In this document: positions 15,101 to 28,400 of the stretch, piece after piece | How positions within the stretch are numbered: the first letter of the stretch is position 1 | How the letters are laid out: every line of letters begins with the position of its first letter | Assembly (NCBI RefSeq): GCF_947179165.1 | Contig: NC_077245.1 | Coordinates: 40,975,286 to 41,039,285, forward strand | Reading direction: 5' to 3' | Origin: Solanum dulcamara | Lineage: Eukaryota; Streptophyta; Magnoliopsida; Solanales; Solanaceae | Length of the DNA: 64,000 nt | Notes under the pieces: generated by a model | What the model was told of the DNA's origin: nothing | Databases searched by the model: none | Seen by the model: only the letters and a program-made list of their open reading frames with translations | Position numbers and translations under genes: made by a program

Positions 15101-18100
15101 GTACAAAGATGAATAATGCAGGGATTAGTAATGCATGAATTAGTAATGTAGGGATTAATAATTATACATGGATTATTTTTTTTCAAGTGTTTGGTTCATT
15201 GCTTTCCACCTACTCTTGTTTGGTTTAAAACTCTACAAAAATCTTTTTTCCAATTATACCCTTGAATTATTATGAGATTTTCTATTTCATGTAATTGAGT
15301 CAATGTAGATAATTGCTGGACAATATTATTTTTTTTTTGTCTTCTAACTAGCTAGGAGAAGAATAATTTTGTCGCCATATTTGTTGTTTTCTCAATAGAA
15401 TTATTTGATGATATAACAGTACAAAAATCTTCTTTACAATTATACTCATGATTTTTTTTTTATGATTTTCTATTTCATTTAACTAGTCAAGTTAAATACT
15501 AAAGTATAATAAAAAATTATTATTTATTTTGAGGTGTGATGTGCCACTAAATGAGGTAGTGGTAAGGTATGCGTACACTCTACCCACTCCACACCCCACT
15601 TGTGGGATTTCACTGGGTATGTTGTTGTTGTTTGATGTGCCACTATAGAGATCCTTGATAGCACAGTGTATTTCTAATTTTTTGTTGGTCAAATATACCT
15701 TAAACTTAATATAGATTTAATGTTCAAATACTTGAAGCTTATTAAAAAAAGAAAACAAATAGTTCAAGTGGTCAATCGACGAACTACATTTGAAAAAAAA
15801 CCCAAAAAATCAACCCAACATAGCAAATCAAACATGGAAAAAAATATTAGTTTGTGAAATCATCAAATTATATTGAACAGATTTGGAGAATTAAAAAGAA
15901 CATTTATAACCATTCCGATAAAAATAAAAAGTTCATGAAATTACAAAAGAAATTTAAAAATGGATTGAGGGATAGTTTAGTCATTTAGGGGTCTTATCCA
16001 AGGATTGTTAAACCTTGGATTAGTTATCCCTCCATTTTCTAGGGATAAAATAAGACCACATATGGTGCATAACTAATCCATGGATTAAGTTAAATAAAGT
16101 AACCAATTAATGTATTTGCTGGACTAAAATTTTAATCCATGGACTATTTGTTTTAATACTGCCTACCAAACGGGTCTAACAACAACAATATACCTAGAGA
16201 AATCTCACTAAGTGGGGTCTGGAGAGGGTAGAGTATACGCAGACTTTACTACTACCTCGAGGAGGTAGAGATGCTATTTTCGAAAGACCCTCGGCTCAAG
16301 TGCCTCAAATTCAAGTAAAAAAGATAGAGAAACAATGAAGAAAGCATGACAGTTAATAAGCAAAGCAAATGTAAAGTCTAGAAGGACGAAACAATAACAA
16401 CCACAAAGTAGTGTGATAATAGAAGCACGATACACAACATAACACGCTAAACTTCCACTAACCTTCACCCCTACTAGCCTTCTACCCTAATACGCGTCCT
16501 CTACTCCTTCTTATTTAGGGTCATGTACTCGGTAATATGGAGTTGCACCAAATTTTGTCTAATCACCTCTCCTCAATATTTCTTCGGTCTACCTCTACTC
16601 CTCCGGTGATCCCCTACAGCTAACCGCTCGCACCTTTTCACCGGGGCGACAACACCCCTCATTTGCACATGTCCAAACCATCTCAGCCTCGCTTCCCTCA
16701 TCTTGTCCGCTACGGAATTCACTCTTATCTTCTCCCAAATAACTCCATTCCTAATCTTGTCGCTCCTAGTATACCCACACATCCATCTCAACATCCTCAT
16801 CTCCGCAACATGCATCTTCTAAACATGAGAATTCTTGACTGACCAACATTCCACCCCAAACAACAAGGTTGGTCTAACCACCACTCTATAAAACTTTTCT
16901 TTAAGTTTGGTGTCACAACCCAAGCTAGACCCTAGGAGTGACACGGCAAACGGAAATCCGAAGGATTCCAACTAAGCCTCTTAGCATACATTGTATTCAT
17001 AAGGTCAAGTAAAACATAATTGAAACAAGCGGAAGAACAATCTCAATCATTGAAGTCAAGTAAAACATAATTGAAACAAGCGGAAGAACAATCTCAATCA
17101 TTGAAGTCTAAGAATAAAATGAAACTCTAGTCAAATATTCGTGAATGGACTACATCACCTATGTCTAAATATGCCTCTATAACTAGACGGGGGCTTAGGA
17201 CAAGCCTAGCTCACCCTAACATAAAAGAGTCAAGAGTAACAATAGGAAAGAACGTCTTGTCCTTGATGAATGAGGACTCACCAAACAACTCTAGAATATA
17301 GTAAGCTCTAGCCACGAATAGGATGCGTAGCGTGACCGTCCGTCACTACATTATGAGACAATATAGGCAAAATATGTGTTAGTACATAGAAGGTACTAAG
17401 TATGTGAGATGTGCACGAACAAAAAATAGAGCATAAGCAATATGGCATAGGATGCGTGACCAATGTAATGAAATATAGTTAAGACTTAGAAAGCATTTGA
17501 AATCATATTGAAAGCTTGTGGTCAATGCATCATTATCATCATAGTAAAACTTACATCATGTCATATAACTTGTGTGGGATAAGACCTTTAACCGATATCT
17601 AAGACCATGCGAGTTTAAACATGAAATTCGATGTAACTCCCACATCGAGAAGAGAGAGACCACTTGCCAAGGTAAACTCCTTGAGAACATCTTTAACATC
17701 ATGAGCTATGTGTGGATCCACTAGCTAGGCCATAAAGGCAACCTATGGGGTCAACGTAGTTTGGGATTTTAGTTGCTACTAGGATTCCCTTGGGTAACAA
17801 ACCTTTGGTTGACGGACAGAACCCCATCTAAAAGTTCTCTCGGTGCTTAGTCAATATCCCAACATTAAAACATTAATACATTAACATTAATACATTATCA
17901 ATAGCATCATTATGAAAATAGACATAAGAGTATCTTATTAACTTAGTTGATTTATAAGAATCCATAAACTTTGTGAGAATTGTCCTTATTACCCTTTAAT
18001 TATGATTTTGTGAGAATTGTCCTTATCACACCATAATAAACTTCTTGAACATCATTGCAACATCATTTATAACATTCATCAATCATTCATAAGTCTCGAA

Positions 18101-19410
18101 CTTCTTTCATAAAAGCCTTCTATGAAACCATTGAAAATCATAATCAAAATCCATAGAAATCATCATTGAAATTAGCTTTATGCATGGGCACTTGTAAAAC
18201 AACTTGAAATTATGCAATTAAGATAGAATCATGCTTTTAATAATTATTGGGTCAAGTAAAAGCATAATTGAAACAACCTAATGCAATAATATTAATGTAG
18301 GGTTAGAAATCAATTGAAATTGAGGAGATTTTTGAGGAAAACCTGGGGACTTCATGGGTGAATGAAACTCATGAATGAAATCCCACATACCTTAGTGAAT
18401 CTAACTCTGAAATTGGAGAGGAGACTTATGTTCTTGAAACCCTAGCTTTGAATTGTAAGAGATGACCTCGAGAGAAAACCCTTGATTGCCTTAGAGGAAT
18501 TTTGAGAATGACTTGGAATATGTGGTATTTTGAAGGGTTGGGTAGTTATAGGTTTTGAACTTTCCCTCAAAAGTGTTTGGATTAATTGAACATAAAACAG
18601 AAAAGGACCATAATACCCCTTATTAAATTCCATAGGCAACCCTACAAATGGGCTTCTACGAGTCGTCGTTTGGTCTATGAGTCGTACAAACGACTCGTCC
18701 TGTTGAGTTTGCGGAACCCTAAAAATTGAGTCTCTAATCTCCTCTTACGACTCCCTTCTACGATTCGTCAAAAGGTCTACGGATCGTAGACCCAAATCAT
18801 CTTGCAACTTCTGAAAACCTGCAAAACCTGAGTTTTTGAAGTTTCTTTACGAGTCCTATCTACAACTCGTCAATCCTTCTACGAGTCGTAACTTGGCTTG
18901 TAGTCTCACTTCGCCACTTAGTCATATTCCCAACCTTAACATCAGTCCTACGAGTCACTCCTATGACTCGTAGAAGTACCTACGGCTCATAGGTCAACTC
19001 GTAGACTCTGAGTCAGTCCTTTTCTTGAAATTTTCCTTTGTTCCAACTCTCCAACTTCCGGGGTCTTACAATATCTCCTCCCTTGGGAACATTCGTCCTC
19101 GAATGTGATTCAACTGGCATAGAAAGGTCACGGGAAGAGGACTAGCAACCCAACATGAATCAGTGTAGTCAAAGGTGCGCTTTAAGTGCGCTTAAGCCCT
19201 AAAGCGAGGCTCAAAACGTGTTGAGCGCTTCCCCTCGCTTTATGTGCGCTTTAGTGTCGTCAGTAAGGTTCTAAGGCAAACTTTTCCTTGCCAATGAGCC
19301 TCTTTTAAAGAAATGACACTAACGAAATGATATTTCACTTTATCATAGTTTTTTTTCAATTTCTTTGGTCATATATTTGTCATTCATGTTTATAATCATT
19401 AGTCTTGGAC

Positions 19411-19447
<37 letters not shown>

Positions 19448-22400
19448 ATTTTTTTGTCCCGTTGTGCCTTTTTTCATTAAAGCACACGCTTTATTTGCGC
19501 TTAAAGCCCCAACAAACCTTAGAGCTTTTTTGCGCTTTTCGCCTTTGATAACACTGACATGAATGTAACGACACATCAAAATGCATAGAACATGAGATTT
19601 TCAAACTTAGCTTAAAACATGACTATAAAATCGATCTTCATGAACATGCATGCATATGAAAGACATAGGAAAAACTGAAACGTAGGAATTTAGGCGATTT
19701 GAGCAAGAACGACCTAATACCTTAAGCTTGAGAGGAAGGAAAGAGGTACGGATATCGCTTTATCATGTCCCCTTCCGCTTCCCATGTAGCATTCTCTATC
19801 TATTGATTTCTCCACAATACTTTGACGGATGCAACCTCTTTGTTTCTTAAACTCTTCACTTGTCGGTCTAGAATTTCCACCGGAACCTCTTCAGAAGTCA
19901 AATTTTCTTCAACACTCACATTTTCTAATGGTACAATAGAATTGAGATCACCCACAAACTTCCTCAACATCGACACATGAAACACCGGATGAACCATTGC
20001 CAACTCAAACGACAAGTCTAACTCATATGCCACCTTGCCAATATGCTTCAATATCTTTAGCGTCCAACATACCTACGACTCAATTTCCCCTTCTTACCAA
20101 AGTGCATCACACCCTTTATGGGTGAAACCTTCAAATAGACTCAATCATCCACATCAAATTCAAGGTCTCTTTTCCTAATGTCCGAATAGGACTTTTGGCG
20201 ACTTTGAGCTGTCTTCAACCTCTCTCTTATGAGCCTCACCTTCTCCATGGCATCCAAAACTAAATCGGGACCAATCAATGCCATCTCACCCACTTCAAAC
20301 CATCCCACGGGGACCTACACCTCCTCCCATACAAAGCTTCAAAAGGAGTCATTGTGAAAAGCGCCGAAGCGCTTGCTTTAAGCGTGAAGCGAGGCACTAG
20401 CGCTTCAACACCGTGAAGCGAAGCGATTTCAGAAAAGCGTGCACTTCATGGGAGAAGCGAGAGGCACGCTTTATCTAGAAACGAGAAAAAAGCTCGCTTT
20501 TTTTGGAAAAAGCGGCACTAAGTTTTTTTTTTTTTAAAATATGTAAAACTTACCATTAATTGTTCCAAGCTGCTGCGACTTCTTCTTCAACTTCAATAGT
20601 TCAACTTCGACAGTTCAACTAGGTTAGTTTTTCTTCTTCTCTTCTTCTCTTCTTCTTTTTCTATTTCTATTTTTATTTCCATTCAGCAGTGCTACCGTCT
20701 GTGCAACTGCTGCGATGTTCTTCTCTTCTTCTCTTCATCTCTTCTTCTTTTCTTCTTTTTCTATTTCTGCGCAACTGCCGTCTGCGAAGAATTATTTTTT
20801 TCAAGTTTTATTCAGCAGTTTGGCCATTTTTTTAAAGATAAAGCATATGCTCTGTTTTTTTTTCATAGTCTAGCTGCTTTATTATTTTTTTTTAATTTTG
20901 ATGCAGCTGCTCTTTTAATTTTGCTGCAGCTGCTTTGTTATTATTTTGACAATTTGACTTGTGTGACTGAATTATTATTCTATTTTTTCTTTGTAGTAAG
21001 TTGTATTTTCTTAATGGCACAAAAAAGAGATCCATCTTGGGCATATGGAATTGCCATGAGAAGTAACACAAAAATCAAATGTGTTTTTTGTGATATGACA
21101 TATAATGGCAGAATATTTCGTCACAAGAAGCATCTTATTGGTGGTTATAAAGATGTTAAAGTGTGTCCAAAGGTCCCGAATAGTGTGAAGGAAGAAATAA
21201 AAGAGTATTTTACGAAAAAAAATGAATTTAAAACTCAAATAAATCCTGAAGCATCCATGGTTAATCTTGTTGACGATGATGAAATGGATGATGAAGTTGA
21301 AGTGAATATGCCAATGGGGCCTCCCTCAAAAAAGAAACCTTCAATTAGTGAAAGTGGGTCATCCACCGCTAGCAATGTCAAAGGTCCTCTTAATCTCTAT
21401 TTCTCGCAAAAACCAAATGAAAAGAGAAAAGGTAGACCTATTGATCTAGAGGCTTCTAGCAAGATTTTACGGGATCGTGCTGTATCTGCTTTTGCTAGGT
21501 GGATGTATGATGCAGGATTGCCTTTCAATTGTGTTAACTACACCGAATGTTTTGGTGAATTCATTGAGGCAGTAGGCCAATATGGCCCTGGAATAAAGCC
21601 CCCCACCTATCATGAGGTAAGAGTTCCTTGTTTAAAAAAAGAGGTGGAAAAGACAAACAAAATTGTAGAAGATCATAAGGTTCAATGGAAAATGTATGGT
21701 TGTTCCATTTTGATGGATAAATGGACAACAAGGAATGGGAAAATGATCATCAATGTTTTGGTGAATTCTCCAAAAGGGAGTGTGTTCCTTGAATCTCATG
21801 ATGCTAGTGACTCTTCTACTGATTCTAATAAGATGTTTAACTTGTTTGAGAAGACTATCTTGAAAATAGGCAAGGAAAATGTGGTACAAGTTGTGACTGA
21901 TAATGCAAATGAGAACAAAAAAGTGGGTGACATGTTGAAGGGAGTGTTCCCGCATATTTTCTGGACTCCTTGTGCTGCTCACAGTATCAACTTGATGTTT
22001 GGTGACAGTTTCAAAGAGGCTCTGTATTCTACAGGTGAACTTGAGTCTTGATATTTAATGTTCTTTTGTAATCTTCATGTTAGTTTTCTTACTTATTAAC
22101 TATTAAATTGTTTTGAATAGTTTTTGGCAAGGCTGTTAAGATACATTCTTATATTAGTCAAAGGGCACTGTTGTTGAATATGATGAGGAGATACACAAAG
22201 TAAAGAAACTTGGTAAAACCTGCTAAGACAAGATTCGCAACAGCTTTTTTGACATTGCATAGTTTTTATATGCAAAAGAAAAATCTGAGAACCTTGTTTA
22301 TGTCCACTGAATGGAATGAAAGTGTCTATGCAAAGGAAACTCTTTGGAAAAAAGTTGCGAGACACATCATTAGTCCATATTTTTGGAATGACACTGTTCA

Positions 22401-25400
22401 AGCACTTAGAGTTGGTGGTCCTTTAGTTAATGTACTTCGTATGGTGGATGGGGAGAAAAAACCACCAATGGGCTACATTTATGAAGCCATGGATAGGGCC
22501 AAAGAAAGTATTGAAAAGACATTCAATTATGATGAAAGGAAATGTATGAATGTTTTCAAAATCATTGATGCAAGGTGGACGGATCAACTTCATCAACCTT
22601 TACATGCAACTGGGCATATTTTGAACCCGGGGCTCTATTATAAAAATAATGAGATGAAGACTTTAACCGAAGAAGTGTGGTTGGGATATCATGCATGTGT
22701 TGAGAGGATAATCCTAGATAAAACTTTGCAAGTCAAAATAAGGGATGAGCTTGGTGTGTACATGAAAGCTGATGGGCTACTTGGAATTGAGTCGGCCATT
22801 AGAGCTAGAACCTTAAGGTCACCAGGTGAGCATTTCAGCATTTAACTGTTAGAGCTTTAACTTTAAGTTATTACGTATTAACTTTTAAAATAATTCTTCT
22901 ACAGTTGAATGGTGGATGCAATATGGTCATAATGTCCCAAACTTGCAACAATTTGCTATTAGAGTGCAAAGTTTAACTTGTAGCTTATCCGATTGCGAGA
23001 GAAATTGGAGCGTGTATGAACATGTGAGAACCTATGTTACGTTATTAATAAATTAAATGGCATCTTAATTGTCCAAAGTCCTCCCATTACTTTCTACGAA
23101 TTCTATGCCGATTCATACTAAAAAGAGAAACAGGCTTGAGTTAAAACGCCTGAATGATCTATTGTTCATCAAATATAATAGAACATTGGTACGTCGCTAC
23201 AATGCTCGCAATACCATCGATCCAATTTTGTTGGATAATATTGATGATGCAAATGAATGGTTAACTGGAGCACCCCAAAATCATGAAGATGAAGAAGTAT
23301 ATGAAGGAGAAGGTCTCACTTATGGTGATGTTGCTACGGCTAGTGGTGTGAAGGAGAATATTTATGGTTTTAGGGGGAGTACATGGGAAAGGAAAAAAGA
23401 GTAGCTACAGGTTCAAGTTCATGTTCAAATAGAAGTAGAACTCTTGTTGATGAGTCCTCCGATGAGGAAGAAGATGAGGACCAAGTAGAAGTAGAACCCT
23501 TGTTGATGGCACTTCAAGAGTTTGAGGATCTTGTTGAAGAATAGGATTTTGCTCTCTTTGTGATTTGGTTATGCATTTGCTTTATATGTTGTTACTTATG
23601 AGGATTATTGACTATCTAGTTCCTTTGTAATCTAAGTCTTTTGAGTTCTTGATTATTTATCTATGCATATTTTATATTTTATATTTTTATACTAAATAAC
23701 GCTTTTTCTGAAAAAAGCATGCACTTCGCTTCACGGTTCTCGCTTCTGTGAAGCGAGCCCCCGTCGTTTTTTTCCGCTTCTCGCTTCTCAAAACACTGTG
23801 GTAGAGTGATAGCTATTGTTGTAGGCAAACTCAATCAACGATAGATGCTCATCCCAACTTCCTTTGAAATCAATGACATACACCCTCAACATATCCTCCA
23901 ATGTTTGAATCGTTCTTTCGGCTTGACCATCGGTTTGAGGGTGGAAAGAGGTGCTTAACTTAACTTTCGTACCAAGACCCTTTTGAAATGACTTTCAAAA
24001 ATGTGAAGGAATTGAGTACCTCGATATGATATAATAGACATAGGGACATCATGAAGTCTTACCAACTCATGAATATACAACTTGTCATAATCTTCGGCAC
24101 TATAAGAAGTCTTCACCGGTAGAAAATGTGCTGACTTAGTCATTCGATCCACAACAACCCAAATAGAATCATGTTGTCTCTTAGTACGAGGCAAACCCGT
24201 CACAAAGTCCATATTCACATCTTCCCACTTTCAAGTAGGAATCTCAATGTCTTGAGCTAAACCTCCCAGCTTTTGATGCTCAACATTCACTTGTTGACAA
24301 TTATGACACCACCACGAATTCTGCTATGTCCTTCTTCATGCCATTCCACCAATATATTTTCCTCAAATCACGATACATCTTGGTGGATCCCGGATGGATT
24401 GAATACCGAGAACCATGGGCCTCATCTAATATCAAATTCCTTAGATCATCAACATTAGGCAAACACAAATGACCTTGGTAACGAAGTACTCCATCTCCCC
24501 CTTGGGAGAAAGCCTCAATGGTTTTTTCGGCAATCAACTTCTTCAATTCAACCAACACCGGATCATTATCTTGTTTAACTTTAACATCCGCCACAAGAAA
24601 TGATTTCGAACTGTTTTGAACAAAAACACCACCATCATTTGAATTAACCAAACGAACACCTAAACGGGCTAATCTATGCACATCCTTAACCAATTCCTTC
24701 TTGCCCTCTTCAACATGGGCAACACTATATGGTACAATACACTCATATCATAGTCCTTCAACATTTCGAGCCACCTCTTTTGTCGAAGGGTCAAGTCCTT
24801 TTGCTTAAACACATATTGCAAGCTCTTGTGATCGGTGAACACATCCACATGGACACCATAAAGATGGTGTTTCTAAATTTTCAAAGCAAACACAATCGCC
24901 ACTAGTTCCAAGTCATGATTTGGATAGTTTCTTTCATGCACCTTAAGTTGCCTAGAAGCATAGACTAACCTTAAGTTACCATATTGCATCAACACACAAC
25001 CAAGTCCAAGCCTTGAGGTATCACAATACACAGCAAAACCATCGGACCCTTCCGATAAAATCAAAATAGGAGGGGTATTAAGACGATTTTTCAACTCTTG
25101 AAAACTCTTGTTGCATGCTTTCAACCATTGGAACTTCACTTTCTTTTGGGTCAACTTGGTCAAAGGCGAAGAGATTGATGAAAACCCTTCAACAAATCTT
25201 CTATAATATCCGGCTAGGCCTAAAAAACTTTTAATATCCGAAGGAGACAATGGTCTAGGTCAATTCTTCACCGCCTCCGTTTTTTTGGATCAAACTTAAT
25301 TCCATCACCAAATACCACATGGTCGAGAAATGCAACTTTCCTTAGCCAAAATTCGCACTTATTAAACTTGGCAAATAATTGTTTGTTTGTTAAAGTTTAC

Positions 25401-28400
25401 AACACAATCTTCAAGTGATTGGCATGCTCCTCCTCATTCGAGGAATAAATCAAAATATCATCAATAAACACAATCACGAATGACCAAATATTGCTCGAAC
25501 ACCTATTCATCAAGTCCATGAAGGCGCGGGGACATTGGTTAGTCCAAAGGACATAACTAGAAATTCAAAATGGCCATACCTTGTTCGGAACGGCGTTTTG
25601 GAAATATCACACTCCCTTGCCCCTAATTGGTGATAATCAGATCGGAGATCAATTTTAGAGAAGTAGCTTGCTCCTTGCAATTGGTTAAACAAATCTTCTA
25701 TGCTTGGAATTGGATACTTATTCTTGATGGTTACTTTATTTAATTGTCGGTAGTCGATACACATAGGAAACAAACCATCCTTCTTTCTAACAAACAAAAC
25801 GGGAGCACCCCATGGGGATATACTTGGTCTAATAAAACCCTTATCCAACAAATCTTTCAATTGATCCTTTAACTCCTTTAGTTCCGCTGGAGCCATTTAG
25901 TAAGGAGAAATAGAGATAGGTTGGGTGTCGGGAAGAATGTCTATGCCGAAGTGAATTTTCCTTTCGGGAGGAACACCGGATAGATCATCGAAAAACACAT
26001 TCGGAAACTCATTAACAATAGAGACCGACTTTAGTGTAGGGGCTTCGTATCCCTAACCCGCACAAGACGGTAGATGCACCTCTTGGAAATTATTTTTTGA
26101 GCTTTAAGGCACGAGATGAATTGACCCTTAAACACAAAATTACTACCCTTTCATTCTAGGATCGGTTCTTTTGGAAATTGAAACTTAACCACACGGGTTC
26201 TACAATCAATAGAAGCATATCATGCATATAGCCAATCCATACCAGGGATAACATCGAAATCGGTCATATCAAGTCCAACTAGATCATATGCAGTAACTTT
26301 GTGAAAAACCAAAATTGGACAATTTCTAGACTCTTTTAGCCACAACCGACTCACCTATGAGAGTATAAACGGAAAAAGGCTCCAATAATATTTTGGGGCT
26401 AACATCAAATCTCATAGCCACAAAAAGAGTAACAAAAGACTAATTTGCACCCGGATCAAGTAAGACATAAATGTGATAGTGAAAGACCTATGACATATTG
26501 GTAACATCGGGAGTCTCCTCCACCTCTTGCCTAGCATGAAGAGTATAAGACCGATTATTGCGTTGACCACCCTTTGGTTGAGCTTTGGCACCTTGTTGCA
26601 CTTGCCCTCCATGAGCAACTTGGCCTTGAGGACGACCTTTTTTTACCTCTACACTCCTTAGCATGATGACCCGGCTTGCCACACCTATAGCACACATTCA
26701 ATCCTGCTAGACACTCTCCCTTGTGATTCTTTCCACACTTCTTGCATGTAGGGATAATTTGGCCATTTGGAACCCCTCCTTGAGGCTTAGGATTGGGCAC
26801 CCTATCTTTGTCAAACCTTGGAGTAGGAGCATTTGAAGAACCTTGATCGGAATACCTTTGGCGAAATTGAGGACGCCTACCATTCCTGACCTAGCATGAG
26901 AGGAATCACCACCATCGATCCTTGCCTTTTTGGACTCTCTAGCTTTCTCCCTTAACTTCTCTTCCTCTATTTACTCTGCATGGGTCATGAGTCTAGAGAT
27001 ATCAATTTCCCAAATCAACATAGCCGTCTTGCATTCCTTGGACACCAAATCCGACACACCCGAAATGAACTTACTCATACGAGCTCTTGGGTCAGCAACC
27101 ATAAACGGAGCATACTTTGACAGTTGGGTGAACTTGAGGGCATACTCCCTCAGACTCATATTCCCTTGCTTGAGGTTGATGAACTTTTGTATCTTGGTGT
27201 CCCTCAACTCCAATGGGAAAATGCGATCAAGAAACACTCCTTTGAATTCTTCCCAAGTCACAAAACCCGCCTCTCTAGGCCTCTCACTCTTCCATTGATC
27301 AAACCAAATCCTAGCAACACCCTTTAATTGGTAAGTAGCCAACTCCACCCTCTCAACCGGGCTAACCCCCATTATCTCCACAATTTTAGGAATACTCTCA
27401 ACGAATTCTTGCGGATTCTCATCCACCTTGGAGCCCCAAAACTCCGGAGGATTCATCTTCATAAAGTCAGGAACCCTTGTCCCCGCCGTACCCACATTTG
27501 GGTTCACGGGAGATACCACCTCACGATTTACTTGTGCTGTCATAGCTTGAGCAAGCACTTGGAAGGCCGCTCAGAACTCGGCATTAGTCACTTCATCATT
27601 CAAAGAATCATTTGGAGTTTGTTGCTCCTCTTCAACAACATTCCTTCAGGCGGGGTATCTTCATGGATGCATTTTTTGAAAATCGCAAAGAACAATCATT
27701 AGAAGGGAAAGACTTAAAGTACCACTCTATCGGACAACATAGATCATGGAAGAAGTGAAGATTTCCTAGAAATGCCTTATAGCCTCCTATTCATAGATAT
27801 GACGCGCTTTACATCGATGAACAAGACTTTACTTAAGGCATCATGTTAGACTCCCTAGGACAATCCTAAACCTTGTACTCTAATACCAAGTTTGTCACAC
27901 CCCAAGCTAGACCCTAAGAGTGACATGGCGATCGGGAACCCGAAGGATCCCAACCAAGCCTCTTAGCATACATTGCATTCATAAGGTCAAGCAAAACATA
28001 ATTGAAACAATCGGAAGAACAATCTCAATCATAGAAGTCTAAGGATAAAATGAAACTCTAGTCAAATATCCGTGAATGGACTACATCACTCTATGTCTAA
28101 ACATGCCGCTATAACTAGACGGGGGCTTAGGACAAGCTCCTAGCTCACCCTAACATAAAAGAGTCAAGAGTAACAATAGGAAAGAACGTCTCGTCCTCGA
28201 TGAATGAGGACTCACCAAACAACTCTAGAATATAGTAAGCTCTAGCCACAAATAGGATGCATAGCGTGATCGTCTGTCCCTACATTATGAGACAATATAG
28301 GCAAAATATGTGTTAGTACATTAAAGGTACTAAGTATGTGAGATATGCACGAACAAGAAATATAGCATAAGCAATATGGCATAGGATGCATGACCAATGC

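Larger units (their letters stand above)
16911..19070 (-). mobile_element. Chromovirus E1: 3' LTR (2160 bp)
   Basis: On the minus strand it starts TGTAAGACCCCGGAAG and ends with GGGTTGTGACA; ends are TG..CA. It is closely similar to the LTR at 27893-29991. The flanking 5 bp is TTTGG at 16906-16910, against ATTGG at the other end (4 of 5). A 51-bp tandem duplication at 17004-17105 is present only in this LTR. Confidence 0.9.
20350..23798 (+). mobile_element. hAT transposon with BED/DUF659-type transposase
   Basis: The ends CATTGTGAAAAGCG and (reverse complement) CAGTGTTTTGAGAAGCG are imperfect inverted repeats, followed by dense GAAGCG/CGCTTC motifs on both sides. The element interrupts the E1 integrase frame between NNSYHST and MTPFEALYG. 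Target duplication is unclear: TCATTGTG and ACACTGTG match at 6 of 8. The interior carries a spliced transposase gene with few lesions. Confidence 0.85.

Noticed and set aside
20921..21013. Upstream in-frame start for the hAT transposase
   Set aside because: The added 31 residues are hydrophobic and low complexity ([13 protein letters not shown]) and precede [12 protein letters not shown], a usual hAT start.
20343..23800. Perfect 8-bp TSD for the hAT element
   Set aside because: Best candidate flanks TCATTGTG and ACACTGTG match at only 6 of 8, and using them would shift the inverted repeats inward; left open.
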